A stretch of 64,000 nt of DNA from Arthrobacter sp. 18067 (lineage in GTDB: Bacteria; Actinomycetota; Actinomycetes; Actinomycetales; Micrococcaceae): positions 1 to 64,000 of the forward strand of contig NZ_CACSJJ010000002.1 in the NCBI RefSeq assembly GCF_902706295.1. The letters run 5' to 3'. A program made the translations under genes and the position numbers. Positions within the stretch are counted from its first letter, which is position 1, and every line of letters begins with the position of its first letter. Positions 1 through 9,704 of this stretch are shown here, piece by piece. The notes beneath the pieces were generated by a model. The model was given only the letters and a program-made list of their open reading frames with translations. It searched no databases and had not been told where the DNA came from.

Positions 1-287
1 TCACTGCCGGTGGCATCGCGACCCCGGCTGATGCTGCGATGATGATGCAGCTCGGCGCTGACGGCGTGTTCGTTGGTTCGGGGATCTTCAAGTCCGGCAA
101 CCCGGCCGAGCGTGCCGCCGCCGTCGTTTCTATTCCAGTCCGCGGCGTTTCAGGAGGGGTTCCAGCTCAGCGTCCCGGCCACGGAAGGCACGGAATGAAT
201 CCAGCGGGTCGCGGCTGTTGCCCCGGGAAAGCAATTCAGAGCGGAAGTAATCGCCGTTCGCCCGCGTCAGCCCGCCGTTTTCCTTGA
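1..287 (+). CDS. pdxS: PdxS (pyridoxal 5'-phosphate synthase lyase subunit), 3' end with aberrant C-terminus
   Basis: Partial at the window edge. PdxS makes pyridoxal 5'-phosphate from ribose 5-phosphate, glyceraldehyde 3-phosphate and ammonia delivered by PdxT. The frame starting at base 3 reads the conserved PdxS segment [20 protein letters not shown], then [14 protein letters not shown] and AERAAAVV, the phosphate-binding end of the TIM barrel. Identity stops near base 128. The family normally continues for about 40 more residues (an ATTFYDDP-like stretch ending near LAERGW). Here the frame runs instead into DNA antisense to the neighbouring peptidase gene and stops at 285-287 after about 52 unrelated residues. 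The break falls on the stop codon of the convergent gene. Identity is secure; whether the product works is unknown. pdxT lies 5.4 kb downstream. Confidence 0.75.
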   Translation, partial: TAGGIATPADAAMMMQLGADGVFVGSGIFKSGNPAERAAAVVSIPVRGVSGGVPAQRPGHGRHGMNPAGRGCCPGKAIQSGSNRRSPASARRFP

Positions 288-2142
288 ACCATTCCACAGT
301 GTCTGCATCAAGTACCTCGCTCCAGATGTAGGAGTAATAGCCGGCTGCGTAGCCCGCGCCGGCAAAAATGTGCTGAAAGTAGCCCGTCCTGTACCGAGGT
401 GGAATCAAGGAGTGCGCAACGCCGGCGTCGGCCAGGGCTTTGGCTTCGAAGGCGAGGACATCGTCCGGGACATCCGTTTCCGAGAGGACATGCCATGCGA
501 GGTCCAGGAGCGCAGCCCCGAGGTACTCGGTGGTTGCGAATCCTTCGCCCCACAGAAGTGAGTTATTTAGCTTGTCCACGGTGGACTGGGGGAGGACTTC
601 GCCTGTGGAGTAGTGGCGGGCATATTTGGTCAGGACCTCGGGCCACATGATCCACATTTCATTGACCTGCGAGGGGTATTCCACGAAGTCGCGGGGAACG
701 GACGTTCCAGAGAAGCGCGGGTACGTGACATCCGAGAACAGGCCGTGCAGTGCATGGCCAAACTCGTGGAAGACGGTCCGGACCTCATCCAGGGAAAGCA
801 GCGCCGGCTCGCCGGGGGAAGGCTTGGTGATGTTGAGGTTGTTGATCACCACGGACTTTGTGCCCAGCAGTCGGGACTGCTCCACAAGGGAGTTCATCCA
901 GGCACCTCCGCGCTTCGACTCCCGCGTGTAGTAGTCGCCGAGGAACAACCCAAGGCCGCTGCCGTCGTGGTCGCGGACCTCCCACACGCGGACGTCAGGG
1001 TGGTAGCCGACGAGGTCGGCGCGTTCGTGGAAGGTGATGCCGTAAAGCTCGGTGGCCGCATGGAAAATGCCGTCGGTGAGGACGGTCTCCAGGCTGAAGT
1101 AGGGGCGCAGCGCCTGCTCATCCACCTCGAACTTGTTTTTGCGGACACGGGCCGAATAGTAGGCCCAATCCCACGGTTCCAGATCATGCCCGGCTGATTC
1201 CGCCAGGGCGTCGGCTTCTGCCTGGGCGTTGCGGATGGCCGCAGGTGATATCCGGCGCAGCATCGCCTGGACTTCGCCGAACTCAGGTGCTGTCTGCTGG
1301 TCCACCACCAGTTCGGCAAAGTTCGCGAATCCCAGCAGTGATGCCTTCTCCGCCCGCAACTGGACTATGGCAGTTACGAGGTCGCGCACATCCAGTTCCC
1401 CGCCGTCGATGCCGCGCGCCAGGGACGCCTCATGCAGACGACGGCGGATGGACCGGTTCTCCAACGATGCCAGGGCCGGCTGGTTGCTGGGTTGGATCAG
1501 CGTCAGTAGGTACTTCCTGTCATGCCCAGCGGCCTTCGCGGCTTCGGCTGCGCCGGCGATACCTTCAGCCGGCAGCCCGGCAAGGTCGCCGGCGTCGTCC
1601 AAGAGAAGCGCGGAGACCTTCATGGCCTCCTTGACGCGCTGGCCAAATTCGGTGCCCAAGCGTGAGAGCTCCGCGTTGACTTCACGCAGTCGGGCCTGGC
1701 CTTCCTCATTGAGTTGGATGCCGGACTGCCGGAACTCTTTAAGATATTCCTCCACCAATCGTGCAGACTCGGCGTCGAGTTCTCCGGCATCGATGGCGGC
1801 GAATCGTTCGTAGAGGTCCCGGTTCATGTACACCGCATCCTGATGCGCCGAGAACTTGGGTGACAGCACTGTCTCGAGCTCTTTGATGGCAGGGGAAGCA
1901 TCTGCTGCGACAAGCGTGAAGAACGCTGCCGCGGCCCTGTCCAGGAGGAGTCCCGACTGCTCCATGGGCACGGCCGTGTTCTCGAAGGTCGCGGGTTCGG
2001 GATTGCCCGAGATCAGTTGGATTTCCTGCAGGTGGCCGGCCAATCCGGCATCGACAGCCTCGGCATAATGCTCAGGAGTGATGCCGGCGAAAGGCGTAAG
2101 GCCGTACGGCAAAGGGCTGGGACTCAGGAGGGGATTGGTCAT
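130..2142 (-). CDS. dcp: M3-family metallopeptidase (peptidyl-dipeptidase Dcp / oligopeptidase A type)
   Basis: Zinc oligopeptidase of the thimet family, expected in the cytoplasm, cleaving short peptides or C-terminal dipeptides. The 670-residue length is normal. The catalytic motif HEFGH lies at residues 459-463 in the context [15 protein letters not shown], and the third zinc ligand is probably Glu488 in the [13 protein letters not shown] segment. The C-terminus ([18 protein letters not shown]) is intact, so the abrupt junction with pdxS did not damage this gene. ATG start at 2142 follows a weak GAAAGAG. Which substrate class (Dcp or PrlC) it serves cannot be decided from sequence alone. 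Confidence 0.92.
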   Translation of the reverse strand: MTNPLLSPSPLPYGLTPFAGITPEHYAEAVDAGLAGHLQEIQLISGNPEPATFENTAVPMEQSGLLLDRAAAAFFTLVAADASPAIKELETVLSPKFSAHQDAVYMNRDLYERFAAIDAGELDAESARLVEEYLKEFRQSGIQLNEEGQARLREVNAELSRLGTEFGQRVKEAMKVSALLLDDAGDLAGLPAEGIAGAAEAAKAAGHDRKYLLTLIQPSNQPALASLENRSIRRRLHEASLARGIDGGELDVRDLVTAIVQLRAEKASLLGFANFAELVVDQQTAPEFGEVQAMLRRISPAAIRNAQAEADALAESAGHDLEPWDWAYYSARVRKNKFEVDEQALRPYFSLETVLTDGIFHAATELYGITFHERADLVGYHPDVRVWEVRDHDGSGLGLFLGDYYTRESKRGGAWMNSLVEQSRLLGTKSVVINNLNITKPSPGEPALLSLDEVRTVFHEFGHALHGLFSDVTYPRFSGTSVPRDFVEYPSQVNEMWIMWPEVLTKYARHYSTGEVLPQSTVDKLNNSLLWGEGFATTEYLGAALLDLAWHVLSETDVPDDVLAFEAKALADAGVAHSLIPPRYRTGYFQHIFAGAGYAAGYYSYIWSEVLDADTVEWFKENGGLTRANGDYFRSELLSRGNSRDPLDSFRAFRGRDAELEPLLKRRGLE

Positions 2143-2211
2143 GAAGTGACTCTTTCACGTAAGAATCGTGTCCTCAAGAGCGGCGCGCACGGTTCGGCCG
2201 GTCTTCCGCCC

Positions 2212-2217
2212 TAGGAT
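2212..2217 (+). promoter_or_regulatory. -10 element TAGGAT, candidate leaderless promoter of the CapA-like gene
   Basis: TAGGAT lies exactly 7 bases before the ATG at 2225, so transcription would begin at the start codon. No good -35 is seen. The same bases could act as a short Shine-Dalgarno (AGGA, 8 bases from the ATG). Confidence 0.4.
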
Positions 2218-2224
2218 GAAAAGC

Positions 2225-3481
2225 ATGGGCAAAATCACATCTACGGTGGCGTGGATACGTCCTCCAAAGTCGGCAATCGTGCTGATGACCGCGGCTCTTG
2301 CCCTGTCTCTGGGTGCATGCGGTGTCATTGCAGAAAACGAGGACCAGAACCGCAGTAATGCCGCTACGGCTCCAGCCATGGAGACGCCGGCACCAACGCG
2401 TACTCCTGCTCCGAACCCGACCCCCGGCAAAGGCCCTGCGTGCCCGGAACTGCGTTGCACCTCCATTACGGTGACCGGCGACATGCTGGTCCATACCCAA
2501 CTCTGGCAACAAGCGAGGGCTGACGCCGCGGCGGCAGGGTTGCCCGGCTACACCTTTGTTCCCCTCCTCGAAGGTCAACGCCGCTATATCCGCAACAGCG
2601 ACCTCGCAATCTGCCATCAGGAGACGCCGGTGGCCACGCCGGAGGGACCATTTTCGGCCTACCCGTCCTTCAACGTTCCACCGCAGATCGTCACGGCTTC
2701 GAAGGATGTTGGTTACCAGGCGTGCACTACGGCGAGTAACCACACTATTGACCGCGGGACCGACGGGCTTCTGCGGACGCTCGATGCACTCGACGCGGCC
2801 GGGCTCAAGCACACCGGCTCCTACCGGACTGAGGCCGCGTCCAAGGAAATACTGATGCTTGAAACAGACGCTGCAAAGGTAGCAGTCATCATCGGGACAT
2901 ACGGCCACAACGGACAGATACCCGAGTACCCGTGGTTGGTGGATGAGCTTGATCCCACAGCAATGATCGCAAAAGCGACGCAGGCCAAGGCACTGGGGGC
3001 AGACATCGTACTGGGTGTCATGCATGCGGGTGACGAGTACGCCAGCGAAGCAAACGCGCAGCAGCAGGAAGTGGCGCACGCCCTCATCGACAGCGGGCAG
3101 TTCACCATGATCTATGGGCACCACACCCACTCCGTGTTGCCGATCGAGAACTACAAGGGCACGTGGATTGTCTATGGACTGGGAAACGGCATCACGGAAT
3201 TGTCGCCTTGGTACGTGGTCAATAACGAGGGGCTTCTGGTCAGGGCCCAGTTCAGCCAGAATTCCGCAGGTGTCTGGACCGCTTCGGACCTGGCATGGGC
3301 TCCGTCCGTCATTGTCCGGGATCCCTACCGGTGGTGCTCGGTGGCCAGCGATGCTCCACAGGGAGTCTGCGCAACCCCTGCCGCCGACGCTGCGACCTAC
3401 CAGCGAACCAAAGCGGTGGTTGAGTCCATGGGCGCAGCGACTGCCGGCGCCCACGAACTCTTGATCACCAAGGAAAAATAG
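2225..3481 (+). CDS. CapA-family metallophosphatase-like lipoprotein
   Basis: 418 residues. The N-terminus has a positively charged start, a hydrophobic stretch and the lipobox LGAC, so it is probably a secreted lipoprotein anchored outside the membrane. A Pro/Thr-rich linker (TPAPTRTPAPNPTPG) follows. The rest has the CapA/PgsA calcineurin-like fold signatures: ITVTGDMLVH near the start, ASNHT in the middle, then GVMHAGDEY and IYGHHTHSV. Family members take part in poly-gamma-glutamate or capsule production, but no capB or capC lies nearby, so the substrate is unknown. I chose ATG 2225 rather than upstream GTG 2168 because the signal peptide then has a normal length. It converges with gatD, with 3 bases between stop codons. 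Confidence 0.85.
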   Translation: MGKITSTVAWIRPPKSAIVLMTAALALSLGACGVIAENEDQNRSNAATAPAMETPAPTRTPAPNPTPGKGPACPELRCTSITVTGDMLVHTQLWQQARADAAAAGLPGYTFVPLLEGQRRYIRNSDLAICHQETPVATPEGPFSAYPSFNVPPQIVTASKDVGYQACTTASNHTIDRGTDGLLRTLDALDAAGLKHTGSYRTEAASKEILMLETDAAKVAVIIGTYGHNGQIPEYPWLVDELDPTAMIAKATQAKALGADIVLGVMHAGDEYASEANAQQQEVAHALIDSGQFTMIYGHHTHSVLPIENYKGTWIVYGLGNGITELSPWYVVNNEGLLVRAQFSQNSAGVWTASDLAWAPSVIVRDPYRWCSVASDAPQGVCATPAADAATYQRTKAVVESMGAATAGAHELLITKEK

Positions 3482-3484
3482 GCC

Positions 3485-4243
3485 CTAGCGCGGCCGTCGG
3501 GCGGCGTGTTCGCGCGCGAGGCGGGCGTAGTCGTCGTCGGGCGCTCCCGGGACGAAAGTGCCGTACTTGCGTTCGGCTGCCGTTCGGATCAGGAAGTCGG
3601 CAATCGCCGGGTTTTTCGGCAGCAATGAACCGTGCAGGTAGCTGGCTACAACATTGTTGTAGCGGGCGCCCTCGTGTCCATCCTTGCTGTTGTTTCCGGC
3701 CCCCTTGGTGACGATTCCCAGAGGCTCGACGCCGGGACCCAGGGTGGTCTGCCCGCTGTGGTTTTCGTAGCCCATGATGTCTCCGAACTCGGTGGACTTC
3801 ATGATCACGTTTCCGATGAGCCGCTCATCCGTACCATGGGTTTCGACGTCCAGGATGCCGATTCCGGGAATTGTTGGTCCGGCGCTGGTCTTGAAGAACT
3901 TGCCGAACAGCTGATAGAGACCGCATATCACCAACATGGGTGCACCGGCATCGGCGAGTTCCCGGAGATGATCGGCCCGTGCCTGGAGGTCGTCCTGAAT
4001 GACCACCTGGCCGCTGTCCTGCCCGCCTCCACCGACCACGATGTCGATGTCCCCGGGAAACTCGTCGCCCACGTTGTACTCCAGCAACTCCGGTGTGTAG
4101 CCGTGCCACTTGATGCGCTGCTTCAGGACGAGGGCATTGCCCCAGTCGCCATAGATGTTCATTTCGCGCGGGTAGAGCTGGAGGACACGGAGTGTTCCCT
4201 TGCTTTGCTGCGCCTCTGGGGTGGATTGTGCTTCCGAGGTCAT
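3485..4243 (-). CDS. gatD: Lipid II isoglutaminyl synthase, glutamine amidotransferase subunit GatD
   Basis: CobB/CobQ-type class I glutaminase of 252 residues that supplies ammonia to MurT for amidating the D-Glu residue of lipid II. The N-terminal segment LRVLQLYPREMNIYGDWGN is characteristic of GatD. Cys107 (VICGLYQLFG) is the predicted nucleophile, His204 (SYLHGSLLPKNP) the general base, and IVVGGGGQDSGQ forms the glutamine-binding loop. Its ATG overlaps the murT stop by 4 bases, so the pair is probably translationally coupled and made in equal amounts, consistent with the known MurT-GatD heterodimer. Confidence 0.93.
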   Translation of the reverse strand: MTSEAQSTPEAQQSKGTLRVLQLYPREMNIYGDWGNALVLKQRIKWHGYTPELLEYNVGDEFPGDIDIVVGGGGQDSGQVVIQDDLQARADHLRELADAGAPMLVICGLYQLFGKFFKTSAGPTIPGIGILDVETHGTDERLIGNVIMKSTEFGDIMGYENHSGQTTLGPGVEPLGIVTKGAGNNSKDGHEGARYNNVVASYLHGSLLPKNPAIADFLIRTAAERKYGTFVPGAPDDDYARLAREHAARRPR

Positions 4244-5571
4244 GAGACCACCTCAACTATGGTGATTTTGGCCAGTTCGCGGCGAATAGCGAGCATGGAG
4301 GTGTAGGTGCAGAAGATCCGCTTGGGTTTGCCGCGGGAGCCGTTGATGAAGGTGCGCAAGGCGGCGGTGATGTCCGGCTCCACGACGCCGAAGGGAACGT
4401 CGTCGTACTGCAGCCGCAGCGCCATGTCGTAGGCGCGGACGCCGGTGAGGACTTCCACGCCATCTTCCCGCAGGGACTCGAATTCGACATCCCACAGCCA
4501 GGACATGTCCCGGCCGTCCGCGTAGTTGTCGTTGATGGCGATCATCGTGGCGTACCCACCGGCGGGGAAAGACTTGAGCCCGAGCCTGAACCCGCTGGGG
4601 TTCTTCACGAGGACAAGTTCCAGGGGCTGTCCGTCCACGGTAAGGCTTTCGCCACGACCGAACGCGGGAGCTACATCGGCCAGGGCTTTCACCAGCTTGG
4701 GAGTGTCGACAGGGCCGGTACCGAGGACGGCGCGCGCCAACGACAGGGCGGCAGCTGCATTGAAGATGTTGTAGACGCCTCGCAGCTTCATCTCAGTGCT
4801 GACCGTCTGACCGTCGAACTCGAAGTCAGCGTCCTGCGCTCCAACCCGGCGGAGTACGACGTCGGCGGCCGGCAAATCGACCACCTCACCAGCCGCCGCG
4901 GCAACCGAAGTGCCCGATGGCGACGGCCCTGAGCCGGAAGTCCGCATTTCGTCGTCGTTGGGAAAGGTGCTCCGCAGGGATTCATCGAGACCGAAATACC
5001 GGACGTTGGGGTGGTGCAGCGCGTCAACGCCATGGACGATCCTGGCGATGCGGGCTACGCGCGGATCCTCGCGGTTCAGGACCACAGTGTCCGTTGTCTT
5101 GGACGCGATGTGCTCCAGCAGACGGGCGGTCTTGTCAATTTCGCCAAAGCGGTCCAATTGGTCGCGGAGGACATTCAGCAGGAGGCTGAAGCGGGGCTGG
5201 ACCTTGTTGACGAAGTGCACGGCATGGGCTTCATCGAGTTCGAGGATGGCGATGTCGGCGTCAAGTCTTCCGCGCCAATCCACCTCACCGAGGAGCGAAG
5301 CGGCCACGCCACGGGTGAAGTTGCTGCCGGTGCGGTTGGTGAAGACCTTCAGGCCCTGGCTTTCGAGGAGCTCCACAACCATCTTGGTGGTGGTGGTTTT
5401 GCCGTTGGTGCCACTGACCACGGCCACGCCGTGGGGGAGTGAGGCCAGCGTTCGCTGCATGAAGCCGGGGTCGATCTTCTCGACCACGAGGCCGGGAAAA
5501 GCCGATCCTCCACCCCGAAGCCGGGACAGTGTGCGGACCAGCTTGCCGAGGGGGACGCTGAAGGAAAGCAT
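4240..5571 (-). CDS. murT: Lipid II isoglutaminyl synthase, Mur ligase-like subunit MurT
   Basis: 443 residues. It activates the alpha-carboxylate of D-isoglutamate in lipid II with ATP and amidates it with ammonia from GatD. The P-loop GTNGKTT is at residues 54-60; TGSNFTRG and ILELDEAHA follow as Mur-ligase central motifs. The C-terminal DUF1727 domain carries AINDNYADGRDMSWLWD at about 346-361, including the Asp implicated in GatD coupling. Only one cysteine is present (IFCTY near the C-terminus), so the four-cysteine zinc ribbon described in staphylococcal MurT is absent. I place the start at ATG 5571 (MLSFSVPLGK); the 30 extra residues upstream look non-coding. Confidence 0.92.
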   Translation of the reverse strand: MLSFSVPLGKLVRTLSRLRGGGSAFPGLVVEKIDPGFMQRTLASLPHGVAVVSGTNGKTTTTKMVVELLESQGLKVFTNRTGSNFTRGVAASLLGEVDWRGRLDADIAILELDEAHAVHFVNKVQPRFSLLLNVLRDQLDRFGEIDKTARLLEHIASKTTDTVVLNREDPRVARIARIVHGVDALHHPNVRYFGLDESLRSTFPNDDEMRTSGSGPSPSGTSVAAAAGEVVDLPAADVVLRRVGAQDADFEFDGQTVSTEMKLRGVYNIFNAAAALSLARAVLGTGPVDTPKLVKALADVAPAFGRGESLTVDGQPLELVLVKNPSGFRLGLKSFPAGGYATMIAINDNYADGRDMSWLWDVEFESLREDGVEVLTGVRAYDMALRLQYDDVPFGVVEPDITAALRTFINGSRGKPKRIFCTYTSMLAIRRELAKITIVEVVS

Positions 5572-5661
5572 GCTCTGTAATATATCCCAGTCAGGGCATG
5601 GAACCCGGCCCGCGGGCAGTCCGCGGAGGTCGCAGAAGACGTGGCGGCAGGTACGCCGCAC

Positions 5662-5667
5662 TATGAT
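5662..5667 (+). promoter_or_regulatory. -10 element TATGAT, leaderless promoter of pdxT
   Basis: TATGAT is followed by six bases (GGATCA) and then the pdxT ATG at 5674. There is no Shine-Dalgarno, so the mRNA probably starts at or next to the A of the start codon. Confidence 0.55.
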
Positions 5668-5673
5668 GGATCA

Positions 5674-6375
5674 ATGACCAACCCCCTTTCCGACGCTTCA
5701 TCGCGCGTGGGTTCAGGACTCAGGATCGGCGTTCTGGCACTCCAGGGCGACTTCCGCGAGCATATCCACGCTGTGGAGGCCTCTGGAGCCACCGGCGTGG
5801 GCATCCGCCGGCCGTCCGAGCTGGACGACATTGACGGCCTGATCATCCCCGGCGGCGAATCCACCACCATCGACAAACTGTCCCGGATTTTCGAAGTTCG
5901 GGATCCGATCCGAAAGCGGATAGCGGACGGCCTTCCCGTCTACGGCTCCTGCGCTGGAATGATCCTGCTGGCCGACGAGATTGCCGACCCCGCAAAGGAT
6001 CTCGATGGGAATCCGCAGCAGACCTTCGGTGGCCTGGACATCACTGTGCGCCGAAACGCTTTTGGCCGCCAGCGCGAATCCTTCGAAACGGATCTTGATT
6101 TCAAAGGCTTGGACTTCAGCGCCGGCGAGTCAGGCGTGGATCCCGTTCACGCTGTATTCATCCGTGGACCGTGGGTGGAACGTGTAGGCCCGGACGTTGA
6201 AATCCTGGCGCAGGTTGATCCGGACCATGCCAGCCACACGGCTACTTTGCACGGAGTGGCTAGAATTGTTGCAGTGCGCTCCGGCCACCTGCTGGCCACC
6301 TCCTTCCACCCGGAAGTGACTGGGGAGAAGCGCGTGCATGAACTCTTTATTCGAATGATCAGAGGAGAAGCGTAA
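5674..6375 (+). CDS. pdxT: Pyridoxal 5'-phosphate synthase glutaminase subunit PdxT
   Basis: 233-residue class I glutamine amidotransferase that hydrolyses glutamine and passes ammonia to PdxS. Motifs: IGVLALQGDFREH at the N-terminus, the oxyanion loop GGEST at 60-64, the nucleophile Cys93 in YGSCAGM, and His212/Glu214 in SFHPEVTG. The N-terminus is about 15 residues longer than the Bacillus enzyme. The start at 5674 is supported by the -10 hexamer six bases upstream. The partner pdxS is separated by four unrelated genes rather than adjacent. The yebC start follows 3 bases after the stop, suggesting co-transcription. Confidence 0.95.
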   Translation: MTNPLSDASSRVGSGLRIGVLALQGDFREHIHAVEASGATGVGIRRPSELDDIDGLIIPGGESTTIDKLSRIFEVRDPIRKRIADGLPVYGSCAGMILLADEIADPAKDLDGNPQQTFGGLDITVRRNAFGRQRESFETDLDFKGLDFSAGESGVDPVHAVFIRGPWVERVGPDVEILAQVDPDHASHTATLHGVARIVAVRSGHLLATSFHPEVTGEKRVHELFIRMIRGEA

Positions 6376-6378
6376 AGC

Positions 6379-7134
6379 ATGTCAGGCCACTCCAAATGGG
6401 CGACCACAAAGCACAAGAAAGCCATCATTGATAGCAGGCGTGCAAAGTCGTTCGCAAAACTGATCAAGAACATCGAAGTTGCTGCCCGCATGGGTGGCCC
6501 GGACCTTGCCGGTAACCCTGGCTTGGAACTCGCCGTCACCAAGGCAAAGAAGACCTCGGTTCCCAACGACAACATCGACCGCGCCATCAAACGTGGAGCA
6601 GGCCTTACCGGTGAGGTAGTCGACTACACCGAAATCATGTACGAAGCCCGCGGTCCGCAGGGTTCGGCCTTGCTGATCGAATGTCTGACCGATAACAAGA
6701 ACCGGGCAGCTTCAGAGGTGCGCCTCGCCATTTCGCGCAACGGCGGCACCATCGCCGATCCCGGTTCTGTCAGCTACCTGTTTGCCCGCAAGGGTGTCGT
6801 GGTTCTGCCGAAGAACGGCCTCAGCGAGGATGACATCCTGATGGCCGTCCTGGAAGCAGGAGCCGAAGAAGTGAAGGACAGTGGCGAGAACTGGGAAATT
6901 CATTCCGAGCCCTCTGACCTTCAAGCCATCCGTGACGCCCTCAAGGATGCCGGCATCGACTACGAAACCGATGAGGCCGAGTTCGTGCCCTCCATGCAGG
7001 TGGAACTCGATGTTGACGGTGCCAAGAAGTTCATGAAGCTCGTCGATGCGCTGGAAGACCTGGACGATGTCCAGAATGTCTACAGCAATGCTGACTTCAG
7101 CGAGGAAGTGCAGGCTGCCCTCGACGCCGAGTAG
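6379..7134 (+). CDS. yebC: YebC/PmpR family regulator
   Basis: 251 residues, the normal length. It begins with the family hallmark [15 protein letters not shown] and contains [11 protein letters not shown] and the [14 protein letters not shown] segment. Family members are reported as transcriptional regulators or as translation factors easing ribosome stalling; which applies here cannot be told. The gene directly precedes ruvC, the conserved bacterial arrangement. A good ribosome site (GAGGAGAAGCG) lies at the end of pdxT. Confidence 0.95.
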   Translation: MSGHSKWATTKHKKAIIDSRRAKSFAKLIKNIEVAARMGGPDLAGNPGLELAVTKAKKTSVPNDNIDRAIKRGAGLTGEVVDYTEIMYEARGPQGSALLIECLTDNKNRAASEVRLAISRNGGTIADPGSVSYLFARKGVVVLPKNGLSEDDILMAVLEAGAEEVKDSGENWEIHSEPSDLQAIRDALKDAGIDYETDEAEFVPSMQVELDVDGAKKFMKLVDALEDLDDVQNVYSNADFSEEVQAALDAE

Positions 7135-7179
7135 GCCGGGGCAGCACACAATTTTGACATCAAACAGGAAGGCCCGGAC

Positions 7180-7758
7180 TTGACTCTTCGCGTATTGGGA
7201 GTCGATCCGGGCCTTACCCGTTGCGGCATCGGCGTGGTGGACATCGAACGGAATCGACGCGCCACCATGGTTGCCGTGGGGGTTGTTGGAACCTCGGCCG
7301 AATTGACCCTGGACAAGCGCTTGCTGGTGATCGCCGAAGCCATCGATGAATGGCTTGACCGGCACGAGCCCGACGTCGTCGCCGTCGAACGTGTTTTCTC
7401 TCAGATGAACGTCAGTACCGTGATGGGTGTCGCCCAGGCCTCCGGCGTGGTGATTGCGGCCGCCGCCCGCCGGGGCATCCCCGTCGCCTTGCATACGCCG
7501 TCCGAAGTCAAGGCCGCGGTGACCGGTAGTGGCACTGCCAACAAGGACGCCGTGACCAAGCTGGTGACCAAGATCCTGCGATTGGATGCTCCACCCAAGC
7601 CGGCAGACGCTGCTGATGCCCTGGCCCTTGCCCTCACTCACGCGTGGCGTGCAGGCAGTGGAATGGGGGCGGCTGGTGGCGTTCCGGGTGCCGGCTCGCT
7701 GACTCCGGCACAGAAGGCATGGGCCGAAGCCGAAGCAAAAGCGCGCCGCGGACGGTGA
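7180..7758 (+). CDS. ruvC: Holliday junction resolvase RuvC
   Basis: 192 residues. RuvC cuts Holliday junctions during recombinational repair in concert with RuvAB. The acidic catalytic residues of the RNase H-like fold are visible: Asp9 ([11 protein letters not shown]), Glu70 (VAVERVF), Asp143 and Asp146 ([12 protein letters not shown]). The start is TTG at 7180, preceded by AGGAAGG with 7 bases of spacing. A candidate internal promoter and LexA box lie between this gene and ruvA. Confidence 0.95.
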   Translation: MTLRVLGVDPGLTRCGIGVVDIERNRRATMVAVGVVGTSAELTLDKRLLVIAEAIDEWLDRHEPDVVAVERVFSQMNVSTVMGVAQASGVVIAAAARRGIPVALHTPSEVKAAVTGSGTANKDAVTKLVTKILRLDAPPKPADAADALALALTHAWRAGSGMGAAGGVPGAGSLTPAQKAWAEAEAKARRGR

Positions 7759-7783
7759 TTGCGCGCCGTCCTTGCTAGGGTAT

Positions 7784-7799
7784 TCGTAGATATGTTCGG
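7784..7799 (+). promoter_or_regulatory. Candidate LexA (SOS) box upstream of ruvA
   Basis: TCGTAGATATGTTCGG matches the actinobacterial SOS box TCGAAC-N4-GTTCGA at 9 of 12 conserved positions; the right half GTTCG is perfect. It is 56 bases before the ruvA start in a ruvC-ruvA gap of 96 bases, consistent with an internal damage-inducible promoter. Not tested. Confidence 0.45.
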
Positions 7800-7854
7800 A
7801 TAGTCCGCATCGGGCCCTAACAGCTTTGGGCCGTATTAATTCAGGAGCCGGGTC

Positions 7855-8499
7855 TTGATCAGTTTTCTCCGTGGAACCGTAGCCCACGTGGGGTTGTCCA
7901 CCGCCGTCATTGACCTCAACGGTGCGGGTATGAGCGTCTACGCCACGCCGCAGACCCTGAGCCACCTCAAAGTTGGAACCGAAGCCAAGCTCTTCACCTC
8001 CATGATCGTCCGGGAAGATTCACTCACATTGTTCGGTTTCGCGGACGACGACGAACGCGAAGTCTTCGATGTCCTGCTCAGCGTCAGCGGAGTGGGGCCG
8101 AGGTTGGCGCTGGCTGTTTTGGCGGTACACGAGCCCGAAGCAATCCGGGTGGCAGCCCATACCGGCGACGGCAAAGCATTCACTAAGGTGCCGGGAATTG
8201 GCCCCAAGGTCGCCGGCCGGATTGTCCTGGAGCTGGCCGGTAAGTTGGTCCCGCACGGCACGGGTACAGCCTCGGCCCCCGAGACCGCCATCAAGGCCGA
8301 ATGGAAGCCGCAAGTAGTTGCTGCGATGACCAGCCTGGGCTGGTCCGAGAAAGACGCCACAGGAAGCATCGACAAAGCCATGGCCGATTCGCCGGAGCTG
8401 GTGGATGCAGGAAACGTGGCTCAAATCCTCCGCGCCACCCTGCGTTGGCTGGGCCAGGACGGCGCCCGCGCCGGCAACCGCGTAGGCAGCCGTGGCTGA
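7855..8499 (+). CDS. ruvA: Holliday junction branch migration protein RuvA
   Basis: 214 residues. RuvA binds the four-way junction and loads RuvB. It has the N-terminal OB fold ([13 protein letters not shown]), two helix-hairpin-helix motifs ([13 protein letters not shown] and [16 protein letters not shown]) and a C-terminal RuvB-binding helix bundle ([11 protein letters not shown]). Start is TTG at 7855 with AGGAG 7 bases before. The last 8 bases overlap the ruvB start, indicating coupled translation. Confidence 0.95.
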   Translation: MISFLRGTVAHVGLSTAVIDLNGAGMSVYATPQTLSHLKVGTEAKLFTSMIVREDSLTLFGFADDDEREVFDVLLSVSGVGPRLALAVLAVHEPEAIRVAAHTGDGKAFTKVPGIGPKVAGRIVLELAGKLVPHGTGTASAPETAIKAEWKPQVVAAMTSLGWSEKDATGSIDKAMADSPELVDAGNVAQILRATLRWLGQDGARAGNRVGSRG

Positions 8500-9568
8500 A
8501 CAGTCTCTCGTCAACGGGGGAGAGGAGCCGGAGGAGCGGGTTATTGAAGCCGCCCTCCGCCCTAAGAACCTGCACGATTTCGTTGGCCAGCACCGCGTCC
8601 GTAAACAGCTGGCGCTCGTCCTTGAAGCGTCAAAAATGCGGGGACGCAGCGCCGACCATGTTTTGATGTCCGGTCCGCCCGGACTCGGCAAGACCACCCT
8701 GGCCATGATCATCGCCGCAGAAATGAACGCGCCGCTGCGCATTAGCAGTGGTCCGGCCATCCAGCACGCCGGAGACCTCGCCGCCATCCTCTCTTCTTTG
8801 TCCGAAGGGGAGGTCCTGTTCCTCGACGAGATCCACAGGATGTCCCGGCCGGCGGAGGAAATGCTCTATATGGCAATGGAGGACTTCCGGGTGGACATTG
8901 TGGTGGGCAAGGGAGCAGGCGCTACCGCCATACCCCTTGAACTTCCGCCCTTCACGTTGGTAGGGGCTACCACGCGCGCCGGCCTCCTGCCAGGTCCGTT
9001 GCGCGACCGGTTCGGCTTTACCGGGCACCTCGAGTTCTACTCGGTTGCCGAGCTGGAATTGGTCCTTCGGCGTTCTGCCGGTCTTCTGGATTTGAAGGTG
9101 AACTCTGCCGGGTTTACGGAGATCGCCGGCCGGTCTCGCGGCACGCCTCGTATCGCGAACCGCCTTCTTCGCCGCGTCCGCGACTGGGCCCTGGTTCACG
9201 GCATCGAACAAATTGACGCCAGGTCGGCGTCGGCGGCTTTGGATATGTATGAAGTGGACGCCCGGGGACTGGATCGGTTGGATCGCTCCGTGCTTGAAGC
9301 GTTGATCACCAAGTTCAATGGTGGTCCTGTTGGCCTGTCCACTTTGGCGATCGCTGTAGGCGAGGAGCCGGAAACAGTGGAAACCGTGGCCGAGCCGTTC
9401 CTGGTGCGTGAGGGACTGCTGGGGCGCACGCCGCGGGGCCGCATCGCCATGGCATCGGCCTGGACGCATCTTGGTTATGCTGTGCCGGCCGGGGTGTTCG
9501 GCCAGGAGGCCTTGGCTCTCTTCGGCGAAGACGAAAACCACGCCGAAAGCGTAGATACCATCGGTTAA
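8492..9568 (+). CDS. ruvB: Holliday junction branch migration helicase RuvB
   Basis: 358-residue AAA+ motor that drives branch migration on RuvA-bound junctions. Walker A GPPGLGKT is at 61-68, Walker B is VLFLDEIHR, sensor/arginine-finger region [18 protein letters not shown], and the C-terminal winged helix includes [20 protein letters not shown] start at 8492 lies within the end of ruvA. Confidence 0.97.
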   Translation: MAEQSLVNGGEEPEERVIEAALRPKNLHDFVGQHRVRKQLALVLEASKMRGRSADHVLMSGPPGLGKTTLAMIIAAEMNAPLRISSGPAIQHAGDLAAILSSLSEGEVLFLDEIHRMSRPAEEMLYMAMEDFRVDIVVGKGAGATAIPLELPPFTLVGATTRAGLLPGPLRDRFGFTGHLEFYSVAELELVLRRSAGLLDLKVNSAGFTEIAGRSRGTPRIANRLLRRVRDWALVHGIEQIDARSASAALDMYEVDARGLDRLDRSVLEALITKFNGGPVGLSTLAIAVGEEPETVETVAEPFLVREGLLGRTPRGRIAMASAWTHLGYAVPAGVFGQEALALFGEDENHAESVDTIG

Positions 9569-9704
9569 CACGCCGTGTTCAGCTTTTCCCTCTAGACTGG
9601 TATGACGCTCGGCACGTTCGAGTCCTTGATCCATGCGCCCGCCTCGCGGATCTGCCAGGGACGTTGCCGTGAACCAAAACGTAAGTACAGAACGGAACTT
9701 CCCT

